A program made the translations under genes and the position numbers. 64,000 nt of DNA from an uncultured Acidobacteriota bacterium (GTDB lineage Bacteria; Acidobacteriota; Blastocatellia; RBC074). Shown piece after piece: positions 47,673 through 58,300 of the stretch; position 1 is the first letter of the stretch; each line of letters starts with the position of its first letter. The stretch lies in NCBI GenBank assembly GCA_902825875.1, contig CADECP010000010.1:1-64000 (forward strand), given 5' to 3'. The notes under the pieces are model-generated. The model made no database searches, had not been told where the DNA came from, and saw only the letters and a program-made list of their open reading frames with translations.

Positions 47673-49235
47673 TCAATATTCCCTACGATCAATGTACGCG
47701 CTACCATCATTTCCAGGCCAACCATCTGTTCCAGGATATCCAGGGAAACCGCCTAAGCCATTTGGTGTGCCAGGACTACCATTGCTACCTCCCGATCCAT
47801 CGCAGAAGCCTCCGACTGATGATCCACCTCTTCCCCCTGTCCCACCTGAACCAGCTGACCCGTCACTTCCACCATCACCACCGTTGCCACGATTACCACG
47901 ATCTCCGCCACTAACATTAATGTTAAAACTTGTAGTTACACAATTGGGTACTGATATCATTACAGATCCTCCATCACCTCCATCACCTCCATCACCTCCG
48001 TTTCCGCCATTTCCACCAATACCACCACTTGCGCCATTACCACCATTACCACCATTACCAGGCCCAGTGCCTGGGGTGCAACACATCCCATTGGAACAAC
48101 AGAAATCCGCACCGTTACCACCATTTCCACCATCTCCACCACTTCCACCATTTCCACCTTTGCCACCACTTCCACCATTTCCACCTTTGCCACCACTAAC
48201 ATCTATCGTAGATTCTTCAATATCCGGGCAGCTGCCACCAGAGGGGTCGCCAACCCAAAGCATGAAAGTGCCTCCGTTCTGTCCATCACTTCCACTTCCC
48301 CCGTTCCCACCGTGGCTACCAGGGTTACCAGGATTACCAGGACTACCATTGGCCCCATCTGGCCCAGAAAAACAAACTCCGTCACTACCTGGCGTTCCAT
48401 CAATGCCAGACTGTCCATCACTTCCGCCCGTGCCTTCGCTTCCGTTCTGACCATCGCTGCCTTTAAGTTGAACGATAGGGCGAGCAGCAAAAAGAGAAGC
48501 AGACGCAAAAAAATTGCTTGCTCCAAAAGCTTGCCAGCCATAAATATAATTTTTGTAGCTATTGGTAAAACCAGTGTAACTCGGTGTTAATACTTGCCTT
48601 GAATTGTGATTACTAGGAGTGGGGAAGTACCCTATTTTGTTTTCTGTTGCCGCCTGGCTTCCTTTACCGCTTAGATTAATTGAAAGGCGCCCTTTCTGCG
48701 TCGACTTTCCATCATTTCCCTTGTACGCAACGCTGTTGACAAAGATTGAGAGATTGAAATTTCCACGAATTTCAACGTTTTCTCCCATAAAGTGCAAACT
48801 ATTAACCCATATAACCGTGTCACCTGTGAGAGTAACGTTTTCAGGGAGACTGAGGGTATCAGCTATTTCTACATCATTAAGAAACTGTCGGTACTCAAAA
48901 TTATTCAATCGCAACTCTGGAACCTCAGTTTTTAAAGCATCTAGCTTTGCTTTTAGCTTTTTTGGTGACTGCCAAAGCAAGTCAAAGTCAAAGTCGAAAT
49001 TTGAGTTTTTGCCTGCCAACATCTTTCGTGCATGATTCAATAATTCTCGACGTTTTGCCTCAACTTGCTTAGAGCTTTTCCCTTGAAAGATAACTGTCTT
49101 TGGCCTCTTATCTTCTGCCTGTTGCTGCTCTTTAGCAATAACATTAGCCTGACTATGCCAATTAGCAGGGGTGTTTATACAGCAAGCAATAGTCAGCACA
49201 ACGACGCAAAGTTTTTTAACAATTAGCTTATTCAT
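47673..49235 (-). CDS. Secreted glycine-triplet-rich (polyglycine-II-like) protein
   Basis: A 520-residue protein with a signal peptide ([24 protein letters not shown]) and an N-terminal non-repetitive domain (to about residue 240) that includes [34 protein letters not shown]. The C-terminal half is almost entirely GGx triplets ([20 protein letters not shown] style), with Asn, Asp and Ser in the third position and two Cys-rich breaks (FCCSNGMCC). GGx triplets of this kind fold as polyglycine-II helical bundles in snow-flea antifreeze protein and some phage adhesins; that comparison is inference. AAGGAG precedes the ATG at 49235. Codon use is AT-rich, unlike neighbouring genes, and it sits inside the insert that broke the TonB receptor. 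Confidence 0.85.
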   Translation of the reverse strand: MNKLIVKKLCVVVLTIACCINTPANWHSQANVIAKEQQQAEDKRPKTVIFQGKSSKQVEAKRRELLNHARKMLAGKNSNFDFDFDLLWQSPKKLKAKLDALKTEVPELRLNNFEYRQFLNDVEIADTLSLPENVTLTGDTVIWVNSLHFMGENVEIRGNFNLSIFVNSVAYKGNDGKSTQKGRLSINLSGKGSQAATENKIGYFPTPSNHNSRQVLTPSYTGFTNSYKNYIYGWQAFGASNFFASASLFAARPIVQLKGSDGQNGSEGTGGSDGQSGIDGTPGSDGVCFSGPDGANGSPGNPGNPGSHGGNGGSGSDGQNGGTFMLWVGDPSGGSCPDIEESTIDVSGGKGGNGGSGGKGGNGGSGGDGGNGGNGADFCCSNGMCCTPGTGPGNGGNGGNGASGGIGGNGGNGGDGGDGGDGGSVMISVPNCVTTSFNINVSGGDRGNRGNGGDGGSDGSAGSGGTGGRGGSSVGGFCDGSGGSNGSPGTPNGLGGFPGYPGTDGWPGNDGSAYIDRREY

Positions 49236-50020
49236 TTGTTTCTCCTTGAAATGTAAATGGATAATCAAAGAAACATTTTCAACTGAAAGCCTCCTTAAGT
49301 AGTCGAGCAAATGTTTCTCAGAATGTAGAACCCACTAGCGACCAGACACCACATAGCTTATTCTGAAATCAGAAAACATATGCTTGGCAGTTTCTGTGAC
49401 CACACTGATGGACGAAACCACTAACACATTCAAGACATAGGCTCGGAGCAATTGATACCTCACGCAAGCCATTTTTGACCTTTGACCACAGCGTTTCAAA
49501 AAATTTTATGTGGGTTTTATGGGCAATCTTTTTTGAATTTTGTTATTGGTAAAATTACATAAAGCAATTGGCGATCCAATTAACTAAGTTACTGTTGGAA
49601 AGCTCGAAGCACTTTTTAGGCATGGGCGCATCTACCTGAAATTAAAAAACTTGCGCGACTTCAAAAAGTACCCCAAACTTTTCTCAACCTAACTTCAGCA
49701 TTAGGTTAATTGCATTTAGCTATCAGTAAGCCTGGAGACCGTAAAAAAAAGTATAAAAAAATGGCACAGGCGTGTATTTTTTACCACATTAGGTAACTAC
49801 AAGTACAAGTTTGTACATTGCAACCGCTGCTTGTGATCGCTGAAATCAGATTAGGATCGCGAGGGGTGTTTGCCCAAAATTGCTGCAAGTATTGAGAACG
49901 AAATGGTTACAAAAGTAGATTGAAACTCGCAGCTTGAGGTCTTCTGATTTAGGTGTGTGACTAGCTTTTAAGCTGGGGGTACGTAAATTTTTCCTTCGGG
50001 TTTAGAATGGCTAAATTGTG
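49236..50020. other. Gene-free AT-rich region upstream of the glycine-rich gene
   Basis: About 785 bp without an open frame of note, clearly AT-richer than its surroundings, with several A or T runs. No tRNA, repeat ends or transposase remnant were recognised. It is the right-hand part of the insert within the broken TonB receptor and probably contains the promoter of the glycine-rich gene. Confidence 0.5.
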
Positions 50021-50899
50021 TTAGTTGGTTTTTGGCCAGATCGTAAGCCCTAGGCGGATCAATACATTGCGCGGAGAGATTTCGGCGCCGTTGGCGTCGC
50101 GTCCGCGTTGGTTGTTGAACCAGGTGTTGGCGTTGAGCGCCGTATTGCGATGGGATTCAAAAACGCTGCCATGAAAATCGTTCGTGCCTGACCGAGTAAT
50201 CATCTGAATCTGACCGGAACCGCGCCCGAATTCGGCATCAGCGGGCGAAGTCACAACACGAACTTCCTGCACCAAGTCCACACTGGTGAAAATGGTCGAA
50301 GCGACGCCAACGTTAATGCGTTGATCCTGCACGTTGACGCCGTCGCGGCTGATATTCAGTGTGCCGATGCGTGATCCGCTGAAGTTGTCTCCGACCAAAC
50401 CGGCTTGAGTGAAAACTAAACCGAGCGCGTCGCGGTTCGGCAACGGCAGTTCTTGAATCTTTTGACCGGTGATGACACCACCAACCGAGTTGTTGCCCAG
50501 CGCCAGCCGAGTGTCCACAGCCGCGTTCACTTCAACAGTTTCAGAAGCGATCGTTCCGATTTCAAGCGCGAAATTCACTGTGATGCGGCTGGACAATTCC
50601 AGCGTGACATCGTTGTAAATGAATTTTTTGAATCCGGTTTTTTCCGAAGAAACGCGATATTGACCGGGTTGCAAACTGGGGAAGTTGTACACGCCCGATT
50701 CGTTGGTTGTAGCGGTAAAGGTCAAACCGGTGTTGGCGTTTGTCGCCGTCACGGTCGCTCCGGGCACGGCGGCCTGATTGGCGTCTGTGACAGTGCCGGT
50801 CAGTGCGGCGTTAGTGCCTTGGGCAAATGCGATGACGGCCAATGCCAGCATCATCGTAAGCCCCGCGGATAGACTGATAAGGCTTCGTCTAAAAGGCAT
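50021..50899 (-). pseudogene. N-terminal fragment of a TonB-dependent receptor (CarboxypepD_reg + plug)
   Basis: A 292-residue reading frame with a signal peptide (ending MLALAVIAFAQG), a carboxypeptidase-regulatory domain (LTGTVTDANQAAVPGATVTATNANTGLTFTATTNESGVYNFPSLQPGQY) and the plug region (SETVEVNAAVDTRLALGNNSVGGVITGQKIQELPLPNRD). Receptor-like sequence stops at about SPRNVLIR, after which eight or so unrelated residues lead to a stop. The beta-barrel is missing; the C-terminal fragment of the same kind of receptor lies at 46740-47390 on the same strand. Confidence 0.9.
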
Positions 50900-50928
50900 G
50901 ATTTCTCCTTACGTGAAAATTTTTGGCA

Positions 50929-50950
50929 GGGCGGGTCGAAAAACCCGCCC
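50929..50950 (-). terminator. GC-rich hairpin after the first intact TonB receptor
   Basis: GGGCGGGT (50929-50936) pairs with ACCCGCCC (50943-50950). It lies 14 nt after the stop of the receptor on the minus strand, but no clear T-run follows on that strand, so termination is uncertain. Confidence 0.45.
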
Positions 50951-50963
50951 TTAGATTTGGATG

Positions 50964-53900
50964 TTAGAAATTGAATCGAGCGACGATTTGAATCAATCGT
51001 CCACCAGGATCCTGCGTGTTGTTTGCATCAGTAAAGGCCGATGTGACCTGACCGAACAGTTGGTTGTTGTAATTGGTCAGGTTGGTGCTGGCCAGGAAAT
51101 TGATGTTGTTGAATGCGTTCAGGAATTCACCGCGCAATTCAAAATTGACCTTTTCGGTAATCTTGAATCGCTTGACAGCGCTCAGGTCGAATCGGGTGAA
51201 CATCGGGCCGGTGACGAATAAATTTTGCTGGGCGCAGTCGCCAGCCACTACTTGAATACAACTGGCGTCGCTGGCCGGAGCCAGATACCGTCCAGTCGGC
51301 GCTCCCAATGCGCCATAACCGCTTGTCGAAGTCGGGCTGGTGCTGAAAGCTTTGATCGTGTTTTCGACAATGTCTTTCGGCAGGTGATAAACCACTTTGG
51401 CCGCATCGTCGAAATAAAGCCCGAAAGATTTGCTCAAATCTTTTTGCGTCATGCCGACCAGTTTGACGTTGCCCAAATCCTGGATGCGCCCTGTTTGGAC
51501 ACGCCCGGTTCCATGGAATTCCCAGCCGCCGACAAACTGGTTCACCAGATTGCCAACGCCGCCGAACAACGATTTACCTTGTCCGAACGGCAGTTCATAA
51601 ACCCAGTTGACCTTGAATGAATGGGCGATGTAACCCGGTGTGCCGGAATTCAACGTGTTGACGCGCGGCGTGCGGAACGAAAACCGCGACGAACTGAAGC
51701 CTTTAGCCCAGGAGTAGTTAGACTGGATCAGCAATCCATTCGCCAGACGGCGGCGGAATTCGACCTGCATCGAATCGTAACGAGTGTAACCTCCGTTGCC
51801 GATGAACAAGGCTCCACCGCGCAAATCTGGATTGGTCAGGAACAGGTTTGCCGGCAACCCCGCCGCCAGCGCGTTGGCGCGGCGATTCGCATCGGTGTGC
51901 AAATTGGCGGCATAAGTCAGCGGTCCGGGATTATTCCGCGCCAGTGTGTTGACGAATGTTGTGCTGGTAAACAAATTGGCCGCAGTTGCGCCGATGACCG
52001 CTGCCGTGTAATTGGCGGCGACGTTCGGATCGCGTCTGCCTGCAAAATAAGCCAGCGTAACCGGCAATGGCGAAGTGCCTGTGTTCGGCCCGAAATATCG
52101 GAACGTGTTTCCGCGTCCGGCGGCAATGTTGGCTTGTAAATTGGCCTGAGCCAGCTTGAATTCATTCATCATGCCGTTTTCCAGAATGTTCTGTTCAACG
52201 TCATTCAAATTGTATTCCGTCCAGCCGCGCAGATTGCGCGTACCGACGTAACGAACTTCAAACGCCATGTTTTTGCTGATTTCGCGTTGAATGCCGAACG
52301 TCCACGATTGGGAATACGGAACTTTGGTGTTCGGATCGAAAATTTGCACATCGCCCGTGATGACATCCGACAACGGATAATTCGGCGTGCTGGCGAAACT
52401 CGGCGGGCCCAAACGGCTGCGGTCGCGCAACAACACTGGCAACGAACCCAGACTGCCGCCAACCAGATTGCCGATGGTCAGATTGCGGTCGGCGTTGATG
52501 GCTGAACCGGGATTGGCTCCGAACTGGCCGGAAAAATCTCCCAATCCGTTTCGGTTGTAAGCAATGGAATAGCCCGTACGAATAACGGTCTGGCCGCCGT
52601 CGCCGATCAGCGATTTCAACCAGCCGCTCTGCGCGCGCGGCGTCCAGGCGATGCCGAAATTCGGCGCGAAATTGCCGTAATCGGTTTTATAAGATTGATC
52701 GCCTTTGCTGAACGGGATGAATTGCGGCTGACGCCCGGTCAACGTTCCGGGTTTGAAGAGGTTGCCCAAACCGGAAACACCGAACAAATCAGCAACAGTG
52801 GCTGTTGACCATCCTTCGTTCAACGCGGTGAACGGCCCTTGCACTTCCCAGCGCACGCCGAAATTCAGCGTCAGATTCGTGCGAGCGCGCCAGGAATCCT
52901 GCACAAACAAACCGTATTCACGCTGGCGACCGCGATTGACCGATTCGCCCAGATAAACGTATTGGCCGGACTTTTCATCCAGCACCGCGTTGGCCGCAAT
53001 CGAAGTAACGCGCCCGGTCAAAACCGCATAAATGTTCTGAGCGGCAGTCAAATTGGCTGCCGAAGCTCCAGGAAAATTCGCAGCCACGAACATGGCAATA
53101 GCCGGGTCGTTGGAATTGACTCCAAATCCGATGTTTGGGGCCAAACCCGGTCGGCTGTGCAAAGTCAGATTGAATTGCTGGAATTGACCGCCGAAGCTCA
53201 GATTGTGAGAGCCGCGTGTCCAACTCAGCGTGTCGCTGAATTCCCGCAGCAACGGATTGCGGCGGCTGGTGGCAAAGGTTGAAGTGGCATTGTTGATTCC
53301 GGCGACGGTCAATCCGCCAGTGCCCGCCGCCGAACCAAAGGTGAATCCACCCTGATTGGCAATGCTTCCGTTGTAAGTTGCTGCGCTGGCTTCGGGATTG
53401 AAGCGCGACGGACCGCCGGACAATCCGGTGCGGGCTTCGTTGACCAGTGTCGGCGACAAGGTCGAACGCACAGCCAACGACCCCGTGTACCGGTCGCCGA
53501 TCTGGCTGCCGGAGTTCGGAAAGCCAGGAAATGCCGGATCGCGTCCATTCAGGAAATCGGGTTCGGAAATGATTTTCTGATAATTCCAGGTCAGTTCCAG
53601 GTGATGTTTGTCTGTCAGGTTGACATCGAATCGAGTGGTTGGGAAATAAGTTTTGTTATTGCCGGTCGCCACGTAAGCGAACCTTTCCAGGTTTGGATCG
53701 GTCAGCGCCGTAATCCCTCCGCTCTTGGTCGAATTGCGTATATCGGCCAGCAGTTTGCCGATGGTCGGATCAATCGTCGCGGTTTGGTTGTTGCGCGCAG
53801 CCAGTTCCAACAGGTTCACTTCGCGCACCTGAGTTTGCCCGCCGACCGTTGCGTTGTACCGGAAAAAACCTGCCTGCGTTCGTTCGTTGAAAATCGTTCG

Positions 53901-54959
53901 CGTGCGATTGGCGGCGTTGGGCAACCGGAACTCTTCGTAATTGATGAAGAAGAACGCTTTGTTGCGACCATCGAAGCCAAGCGGCCCAAAAGCTTTTTTG
54001 GGAAACAGAAACGGCCCGCCAACGCGGAATCCATATTGGTTGAGCAAAATGCGAGCGCGTTGGGCTTTGCATTTTTCCGAATCAAAGGACTGTGCAACCG
54101 TGCCGCAAGTCAAACCGGTGTCTTTGTGAATCGGAGCGCCGTCGCGGTTGTTGAACCAGTAATTGGAATTCAGCACCGGATTGCGGTGATATTCGTAAAC
54201 GCTGCCGTGAAATTCATTGCCACCCTGTCGAGTGACGAATTTGATCTGAGCCGCTCCGCCGCCGCCGTTGTCGGCTCCGGGCGTTGCGGTCGAAACCGTC
54301 ACTTCCTGAATCGCGTCCAATCGCGGAGCCACACGAGCAAAAAATCCGTCACCGGTTTTGTTGAAATTGTCCTGCACGTTGACGCCATCCAGCGTGATGT
54401 TGATGGCGCTTTCCGGCAAACCGTTGATGGTGGCATCGCGCGCCAATCCGGGAGTGTCTACTCCGGGCAGGAACACCAGAAAATTCAGCGCGTTCCTGGA
54501 ATTGAGCGGCAGGTTGATGATCTGGTTGACGCTCAACGTGGTCGAGATATTCGCCGACTGGGTTTGTAAAACTTCAGCGCCGCCTTGCACGGTGACGGAT
54601 TCACTGGCTGCGCCGACTTCCAGCGTAATGTTCAAATTGGCGGGTACACCGGCGTCAATTTTCACTTCGCGCACGAGCACTTGTTTGAATCCCGGCGCCG
54701 AAACAACCACGTTGTAGGTTCCTGCGCCCAACGACGGCACGGTGTAACTGCCACTGCCGGAACTGGTTGCGCGGAACTCAGCACCCGTGGCGCTGTTTTT
54801 GACTTCGATGATCGCACCGGAAACCATTGCTCCGGTGGGGTCGGCAACAGTTCCTGACAGCGAAGCCGTCACTTGTCCGTAGGTAGTCCCGATGGCGGAA
54901 AACGCCATCAAAATTCCTAAAACAATTGCAAAACTCCAGGCTACAACTTTGCGCTTCAT
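50964..54959 (-). CDS. TonB-dependent receptor with carboxypeptidase-regulatory domain (Oar-like), copy A
   Basis: A 1331-residue outer-membrane receptor: signal peptide (MKRKVVAWSFAIVLGILMAFSAIGTTYGQ), CarboxypepD_reg domain at about 30-110 (SLSGTVADPTGAMVSGAIIEVKNSATGAEFRATSSGSGSYTVPSLGAGTY), plug at about 120-260 (QSANISTTLSVNQIINLPLNSRN), then a long barrel ending GGRLIQIVARFNF. The ATG at 54959 follows AAGGAGG. Receptors of this type import large substrates using TonB energy, and in Acidobacteriota they stand in for SusC without SusD. It is paralogous to the next receptor upstream (copy B). Confidence 0.95.
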   Translation of the reverse strand: MKRKVVAWSFAIVLGILMAFSAIGTTYGQVTASLSGTVADPTGAMVSGAIIEVKNSATGAEFRATSSGSGSYTVPSLGAGTYNVVVSAPGFKQVLVREVKIDAGVPANLNITLEVGAASESVTVQGGAEVLQTQSANISTTLSVNQIINLPLNSRNALNFLVFLPGVDTPGLARDATINGLPESAINITLDGVNVQDNFNKTGDGFFARVAPRLDAIQEVTVSTATPGADNGGGGAAQIKFVTRQGGNEFHGSVYEYHRNPVLNSNYWFNNRDGAPIHKDTGLTCGTVAQSFDSEKCKAQRARILLNQYGFRVGGPFLFPKKAFGPLGFDGRNKAFFFINYEEFRLPNAANRTRTIFNERTQAGFFRYNATVGGQTQVREVNLLELAARNNQTATIDPTIGKLLADIRNSTKSGGITALTDPNLERFAYVATGNNKTYFPTTRFDVNLTDKHHLELTWNYQKIISEPDFLNGRDPAFPGFPNSGSQIGDRYTGSLAVRSTLSPTLVNEARTGLSGGPSRFNPEASAATYNGSIANQGGFTFGSAAGTGGLTVAGINNATSTFATSRRNPLLREFSDTLSWTRGSHNLSFGGQFQQFNLTLHSRPGLAPNIGFGVNSNDPAIAMFVAANFPGASAANLTAAQNIYAVLTGRVTSIAANAVLDEKSGQYVYLGESVNRGRQREYGLFVQDSWRARTNLTLNFGVRWEVQGPFTALNEGWSTATVADLFGVSGLGNLFKPGTLTGRQPQFIPFSKGDQSYKTDYGNFAPNFGIAWTPRAQSGWLKSLIGDGGQTVIRTGYSIAYNRNGLGDFSGQFGANPGSAINADRNLTIGNLVGGSLGSLPVLLRDRSRLGPPSFASTPNYPLSDVITGDVQIFDPNTKVPYSQSWTFGIQREISKNMAFEVRYVGTRNLRGWTEYNLNDVEQNILENGMMNEFKLAQANLQANIAAGRGNTFRYFGPNTGTSPLPVTLAYFAGRRDPNVAANYTAAVIGATAANLFTSTTFVNTLARNNPGPLTYAANLHTDANRRANALAAGLPANLFLTNPDLRGGALFIGNGGYTRYDSMQVEFRRRLANGLLIQSNYSWAKGFSSSRFSFRTPRVNTLNSGTPGYIAHSFKVNWVYELPFGQGKSLFGGVGNLVNQFVGGWEFHGTGRVQTGRIQDLGNVKLVGMTQKDLSKSFGLYFDDAAKVVYHLPKDIVENTIKAFSTSPTSTSGYGALGAPTGRYLAPASDASCIQVVAGDCAQQNLFVTGPMFTRFDLSAVKRFKITEKVNFELRGEFLNAFNNINFLASTNLTNYNNQLFGQVTSAFTDANNTQDPGGRLIQIVARFNF

Positions 54960-55302
54960 AGACAGTGTCCTCCTTGGTTTGAGTGGCAAAAGTAACTGCT
55001 CAGATGTGGCATTTGGTTTCTCGTCGCGTTCGCCCTTACACGGCATTGAAACGCCGGGTTAAGTTCAACCGTCGCTACCGCAACGAAAATGGCTGAACAG
55101 CTACTCGTTTTGTAATGCTTTTGTTCTGGAACGACGGCTTTGTGGTGATTCTGCATCTGCCGCCAGTGCTATCGGTAACTGATACGCCAGACCAACAAAT
55201 GCGGATACGGTTTTATCTTCACGAAAGGGCGCAAAAAGCGAAGAGGGGTCTAGCGCCAAAGCCAGACCCCTCTCCCGGATGAACCAAAACCGAAATTCGG
55301 TT
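54960..55302. other. Gap between the tandem receptors, holding the terminator of copy B
   Basis: 343 bp between the two receptor genes. It contains a terminator for copy B (55233-55272) and an AAAACCGA/TCGGTTTT inverted repeat spanning the copy B stop (55286-55304). The left part should hold the promoter of copy A; no clear -10/-35 pair could be picked out. Confidence 0.55.
55233..55272 (-). terminator. Rho-independent-like terminator after TonB receptor copy B
   Basis: On the minus strand GAGGGGTCT pairs with AGACCCCTC (55243-55251 with 55264-55272), followed by TTCGC and TTTTT. It lies about 30 nt after the stop of copy B. Confidence 0.7.
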
Positions 55303-58300
55303 TTAGAAGTTGATACGACCGACCAACTGGATCAGGCGTCCGCCGGAATCGTTTGTTGTCGAAAGATCGCGGTAAGCCTGCGTCACCTGACCGAAAGTCG
55401 CGTTCGCAAAACCGCCAATCACGTTCGTGTCGTTCGCCGGGTTGCCGACGATGAAGTTGATGTGATTGAAGGCGTTCAGGAACTCAGCGCGGAATTCAAA
55501 ATTCACGCGCTCGGTGATGCGGGTTTTCTTGACGATGCTCAGGTCGTAACGAGAGAACCTCGGCCCATAAAGAACCAGATTCGTCGAACCACACTGCCCC
55601 GTGAACGATTCGATACAACCGCGGCTACTGGCTGGTGAAATGAACCGTCCAGTCGGCGCGCCCAACGTGCTGAATCCGGTGGCGCTGGTTGAACTGACGT
55701 TGAACGCACGGCGAGTGTTGTCAATGATGTCCTGCGGCAGGAAGTAAGCAACACGTCCGGCGTCATCGAACCGCATTTTGACTTGCTCCTGCAGGTCTTC
55801 GCGGGTCATGCCGACAAGTTGAACGTTGCCGAAATTGAACGGCGTACCGCTTTGCACACGAGCAGCGCCATGGAATTCCCAGCCGCCGATCATGCGATCA
55901 AGCGCCTTGCCGGCTCCGCCGCCGATCAACTGTCCTTTGCCAAACGGCAATTCATAAATCCAGTTGACCTTGAAAGCGTGAGTTACGTTGAACGGTGAAA
56001 CGGTCTTGCTCAGCGACATATCGCGGAACGTCGAGGGCTGCCCGGAGACGACCGAACTGCTGGCAAAAGCGTTGGTAAAGGCGTTGGCAAAAGTGTAATT
56101 GCCCTGCACCAACAATCCTTTGGACAACCGACGGCGCAATTCAACCTGCAAGGAATCGTAGGAAGTGCGTCCATTGTTTTCAATGGAAAACGCGCCGCCC
56201 AGTTTACCAGGGTTGACGATGAAGAAATTGGCAGGCAATCCAGCCGCAATACCATTGCCACGGAACCCGGCGTTAGTGATGAAATTGTTTGTGAATGTTC
56301 CAACCGCTGGGCCGTTCGCCGCCAAAGCATTAACAAAAGTTGCATTGGCAAAATTGGCGCTGCCGTAATTTGTAGCAACACCTGCCGCCGAAGCAGCCTG
56401 ACCGGTCATGAAGGCCAGCATGATTGGCAACGGAGCAGTGCCAGTATTCGGTCCGGCGTAACGGAAATTCGCTCCACGCCCAGCCGCGATATTGGCTTGC
56501 AAGTTGGCCTGTGCCAGTCGGAACTCATTCAAGAAGCCGTTTTCGACGATGTTGACTTCGTTCAAATTGAATTGCTGCCACAGCTTGACGCCGCGGTTGC
56601 CGACGTAACGCGCTTCGATGACGGTGTCTTTGTTGATTTCGCGCTGCATGCCGAAGCTCCACGACTGGACGTAACCAAGTTGCAGATTCGGATTGAAAGC
56701 ATTCGCCGAATTGGTGATTGCGCCTTCGTTCGGGAAAACCGGTTTGGTTTGGAACGATGGCGGAGCCAGACGGCTCTTGTCGCGGAACAGAACCGGCAAT
56801 GTGCCCAGATTTCCGAGCGCCAGGTTTTTGCTGGCAACAATCGAAAGTCCGGGGTTGCTGGCCAAAATGCTGGTGAAAACGTTCAGGCCTTCGCGGTTGA
56901 ACGCGATGGAATATCCACCACGAAACACCGTTTGCCCGCCGTCACCAAAGACTTTGCTCATGATTCCGCCACTGGGACGGGGCGTCCAGGCAAATCCCAG
57001 ACTGGGCGCAAAGTTGTTGTAATCAACGTTGTAAGGGTTGGTTTCAGCCGAAAACTGAGTGAACTGCGTCACTTTGCCCGTTTGGGTTCCGGGCTTGAAC
57101 AAATTACCTGGGCCGGAAATTCCGAACAATTCATTGAACGAGGTCTGGGAATACACATCGGTTTTCGCCTGGAAAGGCATCTGCACTTCCCAACGAACAC
57201 CACCGGTCAGCGTCAAATTCGGATTAACGCGCCAGGAATCCTGAGCGAACAAACCGAATTCACGTTGGCGACCACGCTGAACGTTTGCGCCGAGATAGGT
57301 GTATTCCAACGACTTTTCGTTCAAGATGGCATTGGCCGTAACCGCCGTCACACGACCGGTCAACACTGCATAAATGTTACGAGCATTGGTCAGGTCTGTG
57401 GCAGAAGCGCCGGGGAAATTGGCAGCCGTGAACATTGAGACAGCCGGATCAGTGGCATCCACTCCCAACGTAATGCCGGGAACCTGCGCCTGCGACCAAC
57501 TCCAGAAATTGATGTTGGTGAATGAACCGCCGAAGCTCATCGAATGCGAGCCGCGAGTCCAAGTTAAAGTGTCGGTAAAGGTTTGAACAGGAGCGTTACG
57601 ACGGCTGGGCGTGGTCGAAACCGTTGCGGAAGTGATGCCCGCCGCTCCGATGCCGATGTTGAAACCATCCTGATTGGCCAACGAACCGGTGAATTGCCCC
57701 CGGTTGACGTTCGGGAAGAACAGCACTGTGCCGCCGGTGATGCCGAATCGCGCTTCGTTGACGATGGTCGGCGTCAGAGTGGAACGCAGAGCAATCGTGT
57801 TCGAGAAACGATTCGATCCCTGGAATCCCTGGTTCGGGAAGTTCGGGAATGTCGGGTCGGTTCCGTTCAAGAAATCAACCAAACCGGTGAAAAGCTGGTA
57901 ATTCCAAACGTTTTCCAGTTTGTGTTTTTCCGTCAGGTTGAAATCCAAACGGACAGTCGGGAAATAACGGGTTTGTCCGCCCTGATTGGTGAAGGTGAAT
58001 CGTTCGAGGTTGGGGTCTGCCAGGGACTGCACAGCGCCGGTTTGTGTCGTCGAAGTGCGAATATCCTGCAACAATTTGGCAATCGTCGGATCGGCGGTTG
58101 AAGTATGACCGTTGGCTGCTGCCAGCGTGTACAAATTCACGCTGCCGTTTGTGCCATAACGGAAAACGCCGCTGCGCGCCTGTTCGCTCAGAATTGTGCG
58201 CTGACGAGTAGTTTGTTCCGGGATGCGGAACTCTTCGTAATTGACGAAGAAAAATGCCTTGTCTTTGCCGTCGAACAGCTTGGGAATTTTGATCGGCCCG

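Noticed and set aside
47605-48450. Proline-rich plus-strand frame opposite the glycine-rich gene
   Set aside because: It is the complement of GGx codons read as Pro/Leu; no start site, no signal peptide, and the minus-strand gene has a strong ribosome binding site and signal.
49236-50020. Remnant of a transposase in the AT-rich region
   Set aside because: No open frame, DDE-type motif or terminal repeat could be found; only base composition sets the region apart.
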